In this document: positions 17,870 through 26,383 of the stretch, piece by piece
Position numbering within the stretch: the stretch's first letter is position 1
Layout: the number at the start of each line of letters is the position of its first letter
Origin: Streptomyces sp. NBC_00878
GTDB taxonomy: Bacteria; Actinomycetota; Actinomycetes; Streptomycetales; Streptomycetaceae
Assembly: GCF_026341515.1 (NCBI RefSeq)
Contig: NZ_JAPEOK010000001.1
Coordinates: 1,550,001 to 1,614,000 of the forward strand
Direction of reading: 5' to 3'
Length of the DNA stretch: 64,000 nt
Notes under the pieces: generated by a model
The model's database searches: none
What the model saw: only the letters and a program-made list of their open reading frames with translations
Told to the model about the DNA's origin: nothing
Translations under genes and position numbers: made by a program

Positions 17870-18270
17870 AGAGACGAGAATCCGGCCGTCCGTGAGGGCT
17901 GCTGCCGCCTTCTCGACCACCTGGTCGACACCGAGTCGATGGGCGAACTCCTCGCCATGGCCGACGACCCGGACGCCCGCGTCAGGATCGCCGCATTCCA
18001 CGCTCTGGCCTGTGACCGGTGCAAGGGCGACACCTGCGCACCGGGCCCGGACCGAGTCCTCGAACACTCGCTGCACCATCTGGCCTCAGACCCCGACCGC
18101 ACGTCCGGGCCATGGCTGCCGAACTCGTCGGCAAGTTCGCCCACACCGAACCACGCGCTCTCGCCGCCTTGAAGACGTCCCACGCCAACGACCCGAGCCC
18201 CGCGGTACGGAAGAAGGCGGGCTGGTTCACACCCGGCGGGACCATCTACGAACGGACTCTTCCGCCCGCG
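17870..18270 (+). pseudogene. HEAT-repeat protein relic with frameshift
   Basis: Two adjoining frames encode consecutive parts of one HEAT-repeat protein. The first part runs through NPAVREGCCRLLDHL and DPDARVRIAAFHALACDRC. Near 18095-18105 the frame shifts by one base and continues as HVRAMAAELVGKFAH and DPSPAVRKKAGWFTPGGTIY. The N-terminus is missing; upstream sequence carries a 15-bp repeat (about 17789-17818) unrelated to it. It is non-functional, although close homologs seem common in streptomycetes. Confidence 0.7.
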
Positions 18271-18291
18271 CCCCGACAAGCGGGACAGCGT

Positions 18292-19593
18292 TTAGCCGCG
18301 AGTGATCGGTGCGCTCCAGAGGCTTGTCTCGTGTTCTCGTCCGACTTCGGGAAGCCGGAAGCACGCGAGGGCGCCGAGCAGGCCGGCAGCACCCAGGAAG
18401 AGGAACAGCGCGGTGTAGCCCCCGAGTGCCAGCAGCGCGGGGCCCATGAACGGGACCAGTGACTCGGGCAGCCTGCTGGCGACGTTGAAGATCGCGAGAT
18501 CCTTGGCCGCGTCGTCCTTGTTGGGCAGGACGCGCACAGACAGGGCGAAGTCGACGGACAGGAACGTCCCCGTGCTGAGGCCCATGCCCGCCACAGCCAG
18601 GTAGACCACGGCCATGTCGGAGGTCCACGCCATCATGGCGAGGCTGACAGCGGCTGTCACCCCGGCGAAGACCACGAACGGCTTCTGCCGCCGGACCAGA
18701 TCGGACAAGTAGCCGGCAGCCAGCGTGGACACGATGACGCAGGCGATCGAGAGGACAACGAGCCGGAGGGTGACACCGGTGAGTTCCTCCTTGCTGATGT
18801 CGAAGCGCTCCATGAGGTAGAAGGCACTGAACGCGACGGAGGCGTAGGCGCATCCGATCAGAAGGCGGACGAGCCACGCCCATCCGAACGCCGGGTGCTT
18901 ACGGGGATCGAGCCAGAACGTCAGGGCCATGGTCCGCAGGTTCAGTGGCGGCTTCGGCGCGCTGGTGGGCGTCTCGCGCAGCAGCAGGAAGGCGAGGACG
19001 CCGGCCAGGACCGCGACCAGCGCTATCGCCCCCCACTGGCCGGCTCGGCCGCCCGGGGCGGCGTGGGCCAGGGCCACACCCAGCAGCGGCCCGAGCGCGG
19101 TGGCCAGGCCGACCAGCCCGGACACCCCTCCCGTACGTCCCTCATCGACCTGGTCGGCGATGACCGCGCTGTGCGCGGCGCCCTGCAGGTTGGCGACCAC
19201 CGCCACCCCGCACCACAGGAGCACGACCTGCCAGACCTCGGTCGTGGCGGGCATGATGGCCAGCGCGAGCGCGGTGAGCAGCGTGCCGGTCAGGATCCAG
19301 GGGCGACGGCGGCCGAGACGGGTGCGGGTGCGGTCCGAGATCCGGCCGGCGATCGGGCTGAACACGATCGCGATCAGAGCACCCGCGCCGACCACGATCC
19401 CGAACGCGGTCGTCGCCCCTTCGCCTGCGATCGCGTCGAGGTGAAGGGCGAGCAGCAGTTGGACGGGGGTGGCCAGCGCGACGAAGACGCCGAACTGGGA
19501 CAGCATGACGGCCGGGACGAACCGGCGCAGCGGCGTCTTCACGTCGTCGCGCGGTGCGTCGACCGGCGGTGGGGCGAGGGAGTCCGTTGGCAT
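18292..19593 (-). CDS. MFS transporter (GPH/sugar-like)
   Basis: A 433-aa 12-helix transporter. Loop 2-3 carries GRISDRTRTRLGRRRPWI and the second half has the related GYLSDLVRRQKPFV, which resembles the glycoside-pentoside-hexuronide and macrolide-efflux groups rather than drug antiporters. The ATG at 19593 is chosen because it precedes the first helix; the frame extends to 19857 without support. It is followed 123 bp upstream by a secreted lipase gene in the same direction. The substrate is unknown. Confidence 0.8.
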   Translation of the reverse strand: MPTDSLAPPPVDAPRDDVKTPLRRFVPAVMLSQFGVFVALATPVQLLLALHLDAIAGEGATTAFGIVVGAGALIAIVFSPIAGRISDRTRTRLGRRRPWILTGTLLTALALAIMPATTEVWQVVLLWCGVAVVANLQGAAHSAVIADQVDEGRTGGVSGLVGLATALGPLLGVALAHAAPGGRAGQWGAIALVAVLAGVLAFLLLRETPTSAPKPPLNLRTMALTFWLDPRKHPAFGWAWLVRLLIGCAYASVAFSAFYLMERFDISKEELTGVTLRLVVLSIACVIVSTLAAGYLSDLVRRQKPFVVFAGVTAAVSLAMMAWTSDMAVVYLAVAGMGLSTGTFLSVDFALSVRVLPNKDDAAKDLAIFNVASRLPESLVPFMGPALLALGGYTALFLFLGAAGLLGALACFRLPEVGREHETSLWSAPITRG

Positions 19594-19715
19594 GGCACGT
19601 CCTTGCTCGGGGATCGCGGCGGAGTGTGTCCGCTCGGCGTTCGGAGATGTCCGGGGCTGGTGCGGGTTGCTTCTCTGCGGCGGCCGCTCGGGCCGACCCG
19701 CCCGTTTCAGAGCCT

Positions 19716-20627
19716 TCAGCGGTGGTGTGTGACGCGGCGAAGGGCGCGCTGCACCGCGGTGGCCATGGCCTGCCGGCCCTGGGCGTTGGGGTGGGAGCCC
19801 GCGGCCGGAGCCGCCACGACGAGCGGTTCGATCCAGCGCTCTCCGGTGGGCTTGCACATGTCGTGCCCGATCGTCGGGGTGTAGGTGTCGACGTAACGGA
19901 CACCGCTCGCCCGGGCCTGGCTCGCGAGCATTGCGTTGAGCCTTTTCCCGGTGTCTCGCAGGTAGGCGAAGTCACCGGCCGCGAGTGGCACCGGGGAGCT
20001 GGTGCAGCCGACACCGTCGTCCGGGAACAGATCGGGGTAGCCGACCACCAGGACCTTGGCCCGAGGAGCCCGCTGACGGATGCTGTCCAGCGCCTCGGCG
20101 ATGCTGGGTGCGATCTCGTTGACGCGCTGCGCCAACCGGTCGGTGCCGGTGTTCGTGAAGAACGTCTGGCACGGGTTGCCCGTCGGGTCGCTGGACGTCA
20201 GCCGGGCGCAGGTGGCCAGGTTGCTGGAGAACCCGAGGTCGTTGCCGCCGATGGTCAGGGTGACGACGTCCGTGCCGGCGTCGAGCGCGTCCAGTTGCGG
20301 CGGCTTCGTGCCCTGAGGTCCGGTCAGGGCCGCCGTCGTCGCGCCGCCGCAACTGACGTCGGTCAGCTGCCAGTTCTTCACGGTGGCGAGGAGCGAGGGA
20401 TAGTTCTGGTCGGACCGCGCGCAGGTGGTGTCGACCTGGGTGGGGATGCCGGGGCCGGACGCATATGAATCGCCCAGCGCGACGTAGTCCACGGTGCGCG
20501 GGGCGGGCGCCACCGCACTCGCCGATACGGCCGGCACGGTGGACAGAGCCATGGCGCAACAGACCACCACGGCACCTTTCAGGAGTCCACGTCGCCTGGA
20601 GGGTCTCTTCCGGGGCTGCTTGCTCAC
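19716..20627 (-). CDS. Secreted SGNH/GDSL hydrolase (lipase/esterase)
   Basis: A 303-aa exported hydrolase. The twin-Arg-like N-terminus (RKRPSRRRGLLKGAVVV) and a hydrophobic core with ASA-V cleavage give a signal peptide of about 39 residues. Block I is VALGDSYASGPG with the nucleophilic Ser; Block III is TIGGNDLGFS; the Asp/His dyad is in GSHPNAQGR. Cysteines pair as in Streptomyces lipases (ARSD loop, CGGAT, CARL/CQTF, GHDMC). It probably cleaves acyl esters outside the cell. The start is GTG at 20627. Confidence 0.9.
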   Translation of the reverse strand: MSKQPRKRPSRRRGLLKGAVVVCCAMALSTVPAVSASAVAPAPRTVDYVALGDSYASGPGIPTQVDTTCARSDQNYPSLLATVKNWQLTDVSCGGATTAALTGPQGTKPPQLDALDAGTDVVTLTIGGNDLGFSSNLATCARLTSSDPTGNPCQTFFTNTGTDRLAQRVNEIAPSIAEALDSIRQRAPRAKVLVVGYPDLFPDDGVGCTSSPVPLAAGDFAYLRDTGKRLNAMLASQARASGVRYVDTYTPTIGHDMCKPTGERWIEPLVVAAPAAGSHPNAQGRQAMATAVQRALRRVTHHR

Positions 20628-20682
20628 GTTCAGCTGCTTTCCTTGCCTTCTTCGCAGTCCTGTTCCGGAGTGATGCGGGGTC

Positions 20683-22077
20683 CTATTCCGGAGTGATGTT
20701 GTGGTTGTTCGCCCGGAAGAGGTTGTGGGGGTCGTAGAACTGCTTGAGCGTCCGCAGCCGTTGGAGGTCCGCGGCGGTGAACACGTCCTCGGCCCGGTCG
20801 TCGCGGCCGGCGAAGTTGGTGTAGACGTAGCCCGTGGACCAGGGGGTCAGATTCCGGAGCATGTCGTCCAGTACCGCCATCCCCGCGTTGACCACTTCCG
20901 GCGGCCCGGCCGTCACGCCCCACACGCTGAAGACGGCCTCGCGTACGGCGACGGGAGCCGCCTCGCCCGGTCGCCTCGCCAGGGCGCCGCCGAGGTGGCG
21001 GATCTCCAGAGCCGTGACCGGGCTGCCCGCGGCCCGGCGGGCGTCCCGCACGATCACGTCGATCGCCTCGGCCGGCAGGTCGGTCACCGTGATGCCCTGC
21101 TCCTCGTACGGGAAGCGATCCGTCGGATCCGTGTGCACGGCGGCGAACTCCACGTAGGGATGGCGGCCTACCGTGTCCACGACCGCCGATCCGATGTCCC
21201 GGAACGGAAGGATGAGCTTCTCGGCCTCGTCGTCGGAGCCGAGGTGGGTGACCCGGACGTGCGCGAAGGACTTGCCGCGCATGGGCTCGGGTACCTCCGG
21301 CACCGGCGGGAAGTTCAGCACCGCCAGGGAGCACGTGAGCGCGTCCGGAGCGTCCCGCACCACCTCGAAGTAAGCGCGGATCACGGCCTCGATGTCCTCG
21401 GCGGGGTAGTAGAGTCCACCGCCGTAGAAGGAGGTCACCGGGAAGAGGCCGATCTCCAGTTCGGTGACGACGCCGAAGTTGCTGCGTCCGCCGCGCAACC
21501 CCCAGAACAGCTCCGGTTCGCACTCCGCCGACACCCGGCGCAGCGCGCCGTCCGCGGTGACCACCTCGATCGAGTTGACATGGTCGGCGGCCCAGCCGTA
21601 GGTCCGGCCCAGGAACGGGCTCTGACCGCCACCGAGAGTGAAACCGACCACCCCCACATCCGGTGCGGACCCGTGCAGCGGTGCCAGCCCCGCAGCCTGA
21701 GCGGGCTCCACGACATCCTTCCAGCGTGCACCCGCACCCACGCGGGCCACAGCACGTTCGGCATCGATCTCGACCGTACTCAGCGCGCCGGTGGTGATGA
21801 GCAGGAAGCCCTCCGTCACGGGGAACGGCTGGTGACCGGTGGCCATGACGCCGACCGGCATGCCGTGGGCGGTGGCGAAACCGACCGCGGCCTGTACGTC
21901 GGCGGTGGTGGCGGCCGCCACCACCAGCCAGGGCCGGTGCTGCGAACGCAGGTTGAACGCGGCGACCGCTTCGGCGTAGCCCGCGTCGTCCGGAGCGAAC
22001 ACGGATCCCCCGATCCGCTTCGCCAGCTCGGCGATGTCGTCAGCTTCGAGGCAGCTCCGCCTCAGGTACTCGGTCAT
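20683..22077 (-). CDS. FAD-linked oxidoreductase, berberine-bridge-enzyme type
   Basis: A 464-aa flavin oxidase. The FAD_binding_4 domain has the His attachment site in VMATGHQPFP and the conserved GVVGFTLGGGQSPFLGRTYG; the C-terminal BBE domain ends FYDPHNLFRANNHNI. Such enzymes oxidise sugars, alcohols or secondary metabolites. The usual second cysteinyl linkage is not evident, so FAD is probably attached once, by His. The ATG at 22077 gives a normal N-terminus. It may be co-expressed with the lipase 55 bp downstream, but no pathway is clear. Confidence 0.85.
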   Translation of the reverse strand: MTEYLRRSCLEADDIAELAKRIGGSVFAPDDAGYAEAVAAFNLRSQHRPWLVVAAATTADVQAAVGFATAHGMPVGVMATGHQPFPVTEGFLLITTGALSTVEIDAERAVARVGAGARWKDVVEPAQAAGLAPLHGSAPDVGVVGFTLGGGQSPFLGRTYGWAADHVNSIEVVTADGALRRVSAECEPELFWGLRGGRSNFGVVTELEIGLFPVTSFYGGGLYYPAEDIEAVIRAYFEVVRDAPDALTCSLAVLNFPPVPEVPEPMRGKSFAHVRVTHLGSDDEAEKLILPFRDIGSAVVDTVGRHPYVEFAAVHTDPTDRFPYEEQGITVTDLPAEAIDVIVRDARRAAGSPVTALEIRHLGGALARRPGEAAPVAVREAVFSVWGVTAGPPEVVNAGMAVLDDMLRNLTPWSTGYVYTNFAGRDDRAEDVFTAADLQRLRTLKQFYDPHNLFRANNHNITPE

Positions 22078-22752
22078 GCTGCTATGCCTTCTTTCTGGAC
22101 CTTTTTCTGGTCCTTGCGGCCCGGCCGCTGCTCGCGCACCAACCGGACGGTCACTTCTTGACGAGCGATCAGACGACGACGGACGGCGCCCGCCCCTCGA
22201 CGGCGTCACATCGCCCCTTCACCGCGACACCTCGCGACACCTCGCGACGCGGCCGTGGAACCGGTCGGGCTCGCTTTCCGCCCGCGCCGTTTCCGAGGCG
22301 GTGGGCGCGAGGGGGGACAGCGGCAGGGCACACTTGATCGCCACGGATCCGACGCTTCGGGTCAGTGGTCTCCATTCGGGACGTTCAGCAGGAACCGGCC
22401 GGTACGGAAGGGCTGTTGGAGAGCCACGCGTCCATCCCCGGCCGCGCATCGCACCGGCAGCGGAGGGGGCGACGGCACGACCACCGCCACGCCGACAGCG
22501 GATCGCCATGCGGTCGAGGGGCGCCGCAGGACGGTCCCGAACGCTGCTGATGCTGAATACCGCCCAACCGCCCGTGACACGGCCTGTGCGTCGTCGGCCC
22601 CGGCCCTGGCCCTGGCCCCGGCCCTGGCCCTGGCCTCAAACCGGACGGCGTCAAGTCGTCCCCCGGTCCCCGGACGATCCGATGACCGCCGTGGCTTTCC
22701 TCGTCCGCACGCCAGGCCGGGATCAGATCAAGCGCCGGTCGACACAGGCTGG
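22078..22752. other. Intergenic, no convincing gene; 18-bp direct repeat
   Basis: Open frames here have no recognisable domain and look like shadows. An 18-bp CCGG/CCTGG-type unit is perfectly repeated at 22596-22613 and 22614-22631, and a CGACACCTCG motif is doubled near 22223-22245. Nothing else was seen. Confidence 0.5.
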
Positions 22753-23421
22753 TCAGCCGGCTGACGCTCCGTGCAGCTGAGCCTGCAAACGGGCGTACGA
22801 GCGCCGTCCGGACAGGCGCCACAGAACAACCGCGATCTTCGGCACCTTGCTGAGGAACATTCGTTGCTCCTCAGGAGTCGCCGCCGCCATCAACGAGCTG
22901 AAAGCGCGCAGGTGATATTTCCTGTCCAGCTTCGCCGCGCTGAGCTGCCCGAGCTCCTCCCACTCGGCAACCGTCAGATAGTCGGCGGCCAAGGGCAGGA
23001 TGACCTTCTCCTCCTCGTCCATGTGCTCGTTCAACAGCGATCGCAACTCGGCGAGCTGTGTCGCCACCTGCTCGCAGAGGGTGCGCCGGGGATTGGCGGC
23101 CAGCTCATCCAGCGCGCCCGTCACCTGTCTGATCAGGTCTTCGAGACGGTGGTGCTGTATCTCCATGCGTTCGACTGCCTCGGCGTGTTCCGCCGTCCGC
23201 GTCCCCAGGAGGGGCCAGAGGAATTCGTCCTCGCTGCGGTGGTGGGCTTCCACGCAACTGAGCATGAACCGTACCGAGTCGACGACCAGCGCGGCCCGTG
23301 CGGTGTCGCCGGGCGCCAGACCGCGTACCAAATCCGGAGACTCAGCAAACAAGTGGCGAAAATGCCGGTGCACCACGACCATGTCGTGGACATCCGGTTT
23401 CGAGCTGACTACCCCAGTCAT
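22753..23421 (-). CDS. Hemerythrin HHE-domain protein
   Basis: A 222-aa four-helix-bundle protein expected to bind a di-iron centre and sense or carry O2/NO. Ligand motifs are HRHFRHLF (first His), EAHHRSEDEFLWPLL, EIQHHRLEDLI and LNEHMDEEEKVILPL. A C-terminal extension (about residues 155-222) follows the bundle. The ATG at 23421 is chosen over the upstream frame start at 23496, since MTGVVSSKPDVHDMVVVHR matches a normal beginning. It stands alone; no regulator is adjacent. Confidence 0.85.
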   Translation of the reverse strand: MTGVVSSKPDVHDMVVVHRHFRHLFAESPDLVRGLAPGDTARAALVVDSVRFMLSCVEAHHRSEDEFLWPLLGTRTAEHAEAVERMEIQHHRLEDLIRQVTGALDELAANPRRTLCEQVATQLAELRSLLNEHMDEEEKVILPLAADYLTVAEWEELGQLSAAKLDRKYHLRAFSSLMAAATPEEQRMFLSKVPKIAVVLWRLSGRRSYARLQAQLHGASAG

Positions 23422-23859
23422 GGTCGCGCAGTCCTTGTGTTCGATGGATGATCGCCGGGAGCCATGGCCCGGCGATGACAACGGTGGAAGCTTCACGAGG
23501 CGGTACGACCGCAGCCTGACCAGTTCGCAAGACAGGCAACAAGGCGTGTGTCGTACCCAGCACTCGTCGTCGGCGGGCGCTTCCAGAAACCGATACCCGG
23601 CCGATCACCATCGTGAGCGCTGCCGATCAACGCGACCTGAATCGCCCCTCGACAACTTGTCGACGGATTCTCGATCGCGCCTTCGCCATCGACGGTTCCG
23701 CTGCTCGGAGCCCTGGCGCCGACCGCATCGGCCACCTCTTCACGACTGGGCGGTCGTCCAACTGCGTCCGATCCGTGATGCCGCGCGACGCCCCGCCAAT
23801 ACCGAAGGCCGAATGCCGCCCGGCGGACTGTCCACCGCACAGGATTCGAGGCACGAAAG
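23422..23859. other. Intergenic with no recognisable gene
   Basis: About 440 bp between the hemerythrin start and the recombinase relic. No frame shows a known domain or good coding pattern. Confidence 0.45.
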
Positions 23860-24165
23860 GAAGCAGCATCAGCGATCTCCTTCGCTTTCGCCGACCGATC
23901 CTCGACCGAGGACCAACAAGATCCCGAGACCTCCCCTCGCTACACCGGCTACCAGGTCTGGAACCGGCAGCGTAAGGAAGAGCTGCAGATCGACGTGGAC
24001 GATGTCGCACTCGGGCACCGGACCCAGCAGACCTGGAACAAGAAGGGTGCATGGATCCACTCCGACAACCAGAGCCACACCCCGCTGGTCAGCGCGGCGG
24101 TATTCACTCAGGTCCAGGACGAGACGGCCACCCCGTGGTCCTCACTCGGACCGCGAGGTCACGTA
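23860..24165 (+). pseudogene. Large serine recombinase fragment
   Basis: One frame reads ETSPRYTGYQVWNRQRKEE, then DVDDVALGHRTQQTWNKKG and IHSDNQSHTPLVSAAVF. This matches the recombinase domain and following region of large serine recombinases (PF07508 family) and spans about 95 residues. The catalytic N-terminal domain and the C-terminus are missing and no start is present. It suggests an old integrative element was once here. Confidence 0.65.
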
Positions 24166-24329
24166 CACCAAGCATCCGTACGCGGCGAAGGGAGGTTGCG
24201 TCCATGGAGATGGTGTACGGGTTCGACCTGATCCGGGGGTTTGCTCCGGCTTCAGAGTGATGCCCGCATAGACGAACGGCCACCGGCTGATCTTCGAAGT
24301 GTCGAAGCCTCGAAGGAGATCAGCACGAT

Positions 24330-25110
24330 GACCGCACCAGACAGTGTGCCCCTGCACGCGCACTGTCGAACTGGCCATCCCCAAGCTCAGGTCGGGCAGC
24401 TACTTCCCGCACTGACTCCTGGAACGACGCCGTCGGGCCGAACAGACCCTCATCTCGGTGGTCGCCACCGCCTACCTGCTCGGGGTGAATACGCGCCGGG
24501 TCGAAAAGCTCGCCGCGTCCCTCGGTGTCACGCAGCTGTCGAAATCCCAGTCAGCGCGATGGCAAAACATCTGGACGAGCAGGTGGCCGCATTCCGCAAC
24601 CGGCCGCTGGACCAAGGGCCTCACGCGTTCGTCCGGGTCGACGCGCTGACCCTGAAGGTCCGGGAAGGGGGCCGCATCATCAACGTCCACGCACTGATCG
24701 CGGTCGGCGTCAACGCCGACGGCCACCGCGAGATCCTCGGCATCGACGTGGCCACCGCCGAGGACGGCGCCGGCTGGCTCACCTTCCTGCGCTCCCTCAT
24801 CGCCGGCGGCCTGTCCGGCGTCCAACTCGTCATCTCCGACGCCCGCATCGGCCTCGTGAACGCGATCGGCGCGGTCCTGCCCGGCGCGTCATGGCAGCGA
24901 TGTCGCACCCACTACGCCCGAAATCTACTGAGCCAGGTCCCCAAGTCCGCCCAGCCCTGGGTCGCGACCCTGCTGCGGACCGTGTTCGAACAGCCCGACA
25001 CCGACGCTGTCCAGGCCCAGATGCGCCACGTCCTGGACGCCCTGGAGGCCAAGTTCCCCAAGGCCGCAGCCCAATTGCGACCGCACCGGCCAGCCCGTCT
25101 TGCGCTCACT
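24330..25110 (+). pseudogene. IS256-family transposase relic
   Basis: An IS256/mutator transposase with several lesions. Shortly after a start-like MTAPDS sequence (24328), most of the N-terminal domain is missing. The frame resumes at ELAIPKLRSGSYFPH, followed by an in-frame TGA where family members have Trp (about 24409), then LLERRRRAEQTLISVVATAY. A one-base loss near 24552 shifts the frame before AMAKHLDEQVAAFRNRP. The DDE core is recognisable (VDALTLKVREGGR, LVISDARIGLVNAI, WQRCRTHYARNLL). Similarity ends near 25090, before the catalytic Glu region. Confidence 0.8.
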
Positions 25111-25147
25111 GACTGCTTACGATCACTGACCCCTTGGAATTGATCAT

Positions 25148-25525
25148 CTAGCGGGCGGGTTCGAACAGTTCGATGAGGTTGCCGGCGGGGTCGGTGAGCA
25201 GGATCTGACGCCCGCCGGGGCCTGAGACCACATCGCTGAGGAAGGTCAGTCCGGCGCCACGCAGCCGGTCGATCTCGGTGTCGAGGTCGTCGACGGTCAG
25301 GTGGATGCGGTTGCCCCCGACGCCGAGGTCGCTGGGGGTGGCGCGGGCGCCGGAGCTGGCCGGGCCGGACAGCAGCAGCCGCAGCGGCCCGCGGGTCACG
25401 TCGGCGAAGGCGGGGGCGGGGTGGCTGCGGAGGGTGAAGCCCAGGTGGGTGGTGTAGAAGTCGATGGCCGCCTGGACGTCGTCGACGAGGTAGCGGACGC
25501 TGGCGAACTGGTCGGGCGCGGTCAC
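25148..25525 (-). CDS. VOC-family protein (glyoxalase/ArsI-like fold)
   Basis: A 125-aa vicinal-oxygen-chelate protein with two beta-alpha-beta-beta-beta units: VRYLVDDVQAAIDFYTTHLGF, and IHLTVDDLDTEIDRL ending DPAGNLIELFEPAR. The GTG at 25525 overlaps the stop of the ArsR-ArsC gene (GTGA), so it is made together with it. Known ars clusters contain VOC proteins such as the C-As lyase ArsI. The double Cys of ArsI is not seen here, so a resistance or binding role is only inferred. Confidence 0.85.
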   Translation of the reverse strand: MTAPDQFASVRYLVDDVQAAIDFYTTHLGFTLRSHPAPAFADVTRGPLRLLLSGPASSGARATPSDLGVGGNRIHLTVDDLDTEIDRLRGAGLTFLSDVVSGPGGRQILLTDPAGNLIELFEPAR

Positions 25526-26301
25526 GGCTGAACCTCCTGTGGCGTGAGGGTGAGCAGCGGCAGCAGGTAGCGGATGCGGGTGTCGATCTCTGCTGCCGTG
25601 CGGACGAATGCGGGGTGGCCGACCGGGCCGGGGCTGGTGGCCGCGGCGGGGTCGGGGATGCTCCAGTGGACCAGCCGTGGCTGGTCGCCGAAGTCGTGGC
25701 GGACCTCGCGGACCTTGTCGCACAGGCTGATCACGTAGTCGAACCGGCGGCCGAGCAGGGTGTCCAGGTGTCGTGGACGCTGCCCCGAGATGTCGATGCC
25801 GTGCTGCTCACGCAGGACCTGCACGGCGTCGGAATGGATGCGGGGTTTGGGATGGCTGCCGGCGCTGGCCACCTCGACCTGACCGTCGGTGCGGTGGCGC
25901 AGCAGCGCCTCGGCGATCGGGGAGCGGGCACTGTTGCCGGTGCAGGCGAACAGGACGGCGGGCCGCCTCTCCGGTCGCGGCAAGGGCGGCGGCGGGGCGG
26001 GGGCAAAACCCAGCGCCGGGTGCAGCGCGCTACCGGCCTGGGCGAGCGCGTGGACGCATCGCTCCAGGTCCAGGTGGTAGTAGCTGTCGCGGGCGTCGAA
26101 GCTGCTGCGACGGGCGGTGACCAGCCCGCCGCCGCGCAGCAGCCGCAGATGGTAGGAGACCAGGTTCTGTGGCTGACCGACCCGCTCCACCAGTTCACGA
26201 ACCCGGTAGTCACTCGCGGCCAGTTCCGTCAGCAGCTTCCACCGCAGCGGGTGGGCGGCCAGCTGCACGAACGCCGGGGCGGCAGGGGACGAGGGCCTCA
26301 T
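25522..26301 (-). CDS. ArsR-ArsC fusion: metalloregulator plus arsenate-reductase-like phosphatase domain
   Basis: A 259-aa two-domain protein. Residues 1-100 form an ArsR winged helix (RELVERVGQPQNLVSYHLRLL); no clear As-binding Cys pair is visible in it. Residues 115-255 form a low-molecular-weight phosphatase/arsenate reductase domain with the P-loop CTGNSARS (Cys120 to Arg126) and a late Asp in the SIPDPA loop. It may reduce arsenate or dephosphorylate a protein while regulating its own promoter. The ATG at 26301 sits next to a palindrome (26312-26333) shared with the divergent permease. The frame start at 26385 is rejected because it reads through that operator. Confidence 0.88.
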   Translation of the reverse strand: MRPSSPAAPAFVQLAAHPLRWKLLTELAASDYRVRELVERVGQPQNLVSYHLRLLRGGGLVTARRSSFDARDSYYHLDLERCVHALAQAGSALHPALGFAPAPPPPLPRPERRPAVLFACTGNSARSPIAEALLRHRTDGQVEVASAGSHPKPRIHSDAVQVLREQHGIDISGQRPRHLDTLLGRRFDYVISLCDKVREVRHDFGDQPRLVHWSIPDPAAATSPGPVGHPAFVRTAAEIDTRIRYLLPLLTLTPQEVQP

Positions 26302-26311
26302 GAAGCCAGAA

Positions 26312-26333
26312 TACATCAAACTAGATTGATGTA
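26312..26333. promoter_or_regulatory. ArsR-type operator palindrome
   Basis: Perfect 8-bp arms TACATCAA and TTGATGTA with a 6-bp centre, in an unusually AT-rich stretch between the divergent ArsR-ArsC and permease genes. The symmetry and the ATCAA...TTGAT core are typical of ArsR-family sites. It lies 11 bp from the regulator start, which fits autorepression. Confidence 0.8.
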
Positions 26334-26383
26334 CCTTGCTGTCGGGAGTCCCGACGCTCAATGCCGGAAGACGGAGGCACGTC

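Noticed and set aside
18292..22077. A biosynthetic cluster of MFS, lipase and BBE oxidase
   Set aside because: The three share a direction but have no core enzyme and sizeable gaps, so no pathway is claimed.
22385..22822. Pro/Gly repeat protein on the minus strand
   Set aside because: The repeat is only the translation of the 18-bp GGCC-rich DNA repeat and there is no ribosome-binding site or domain.
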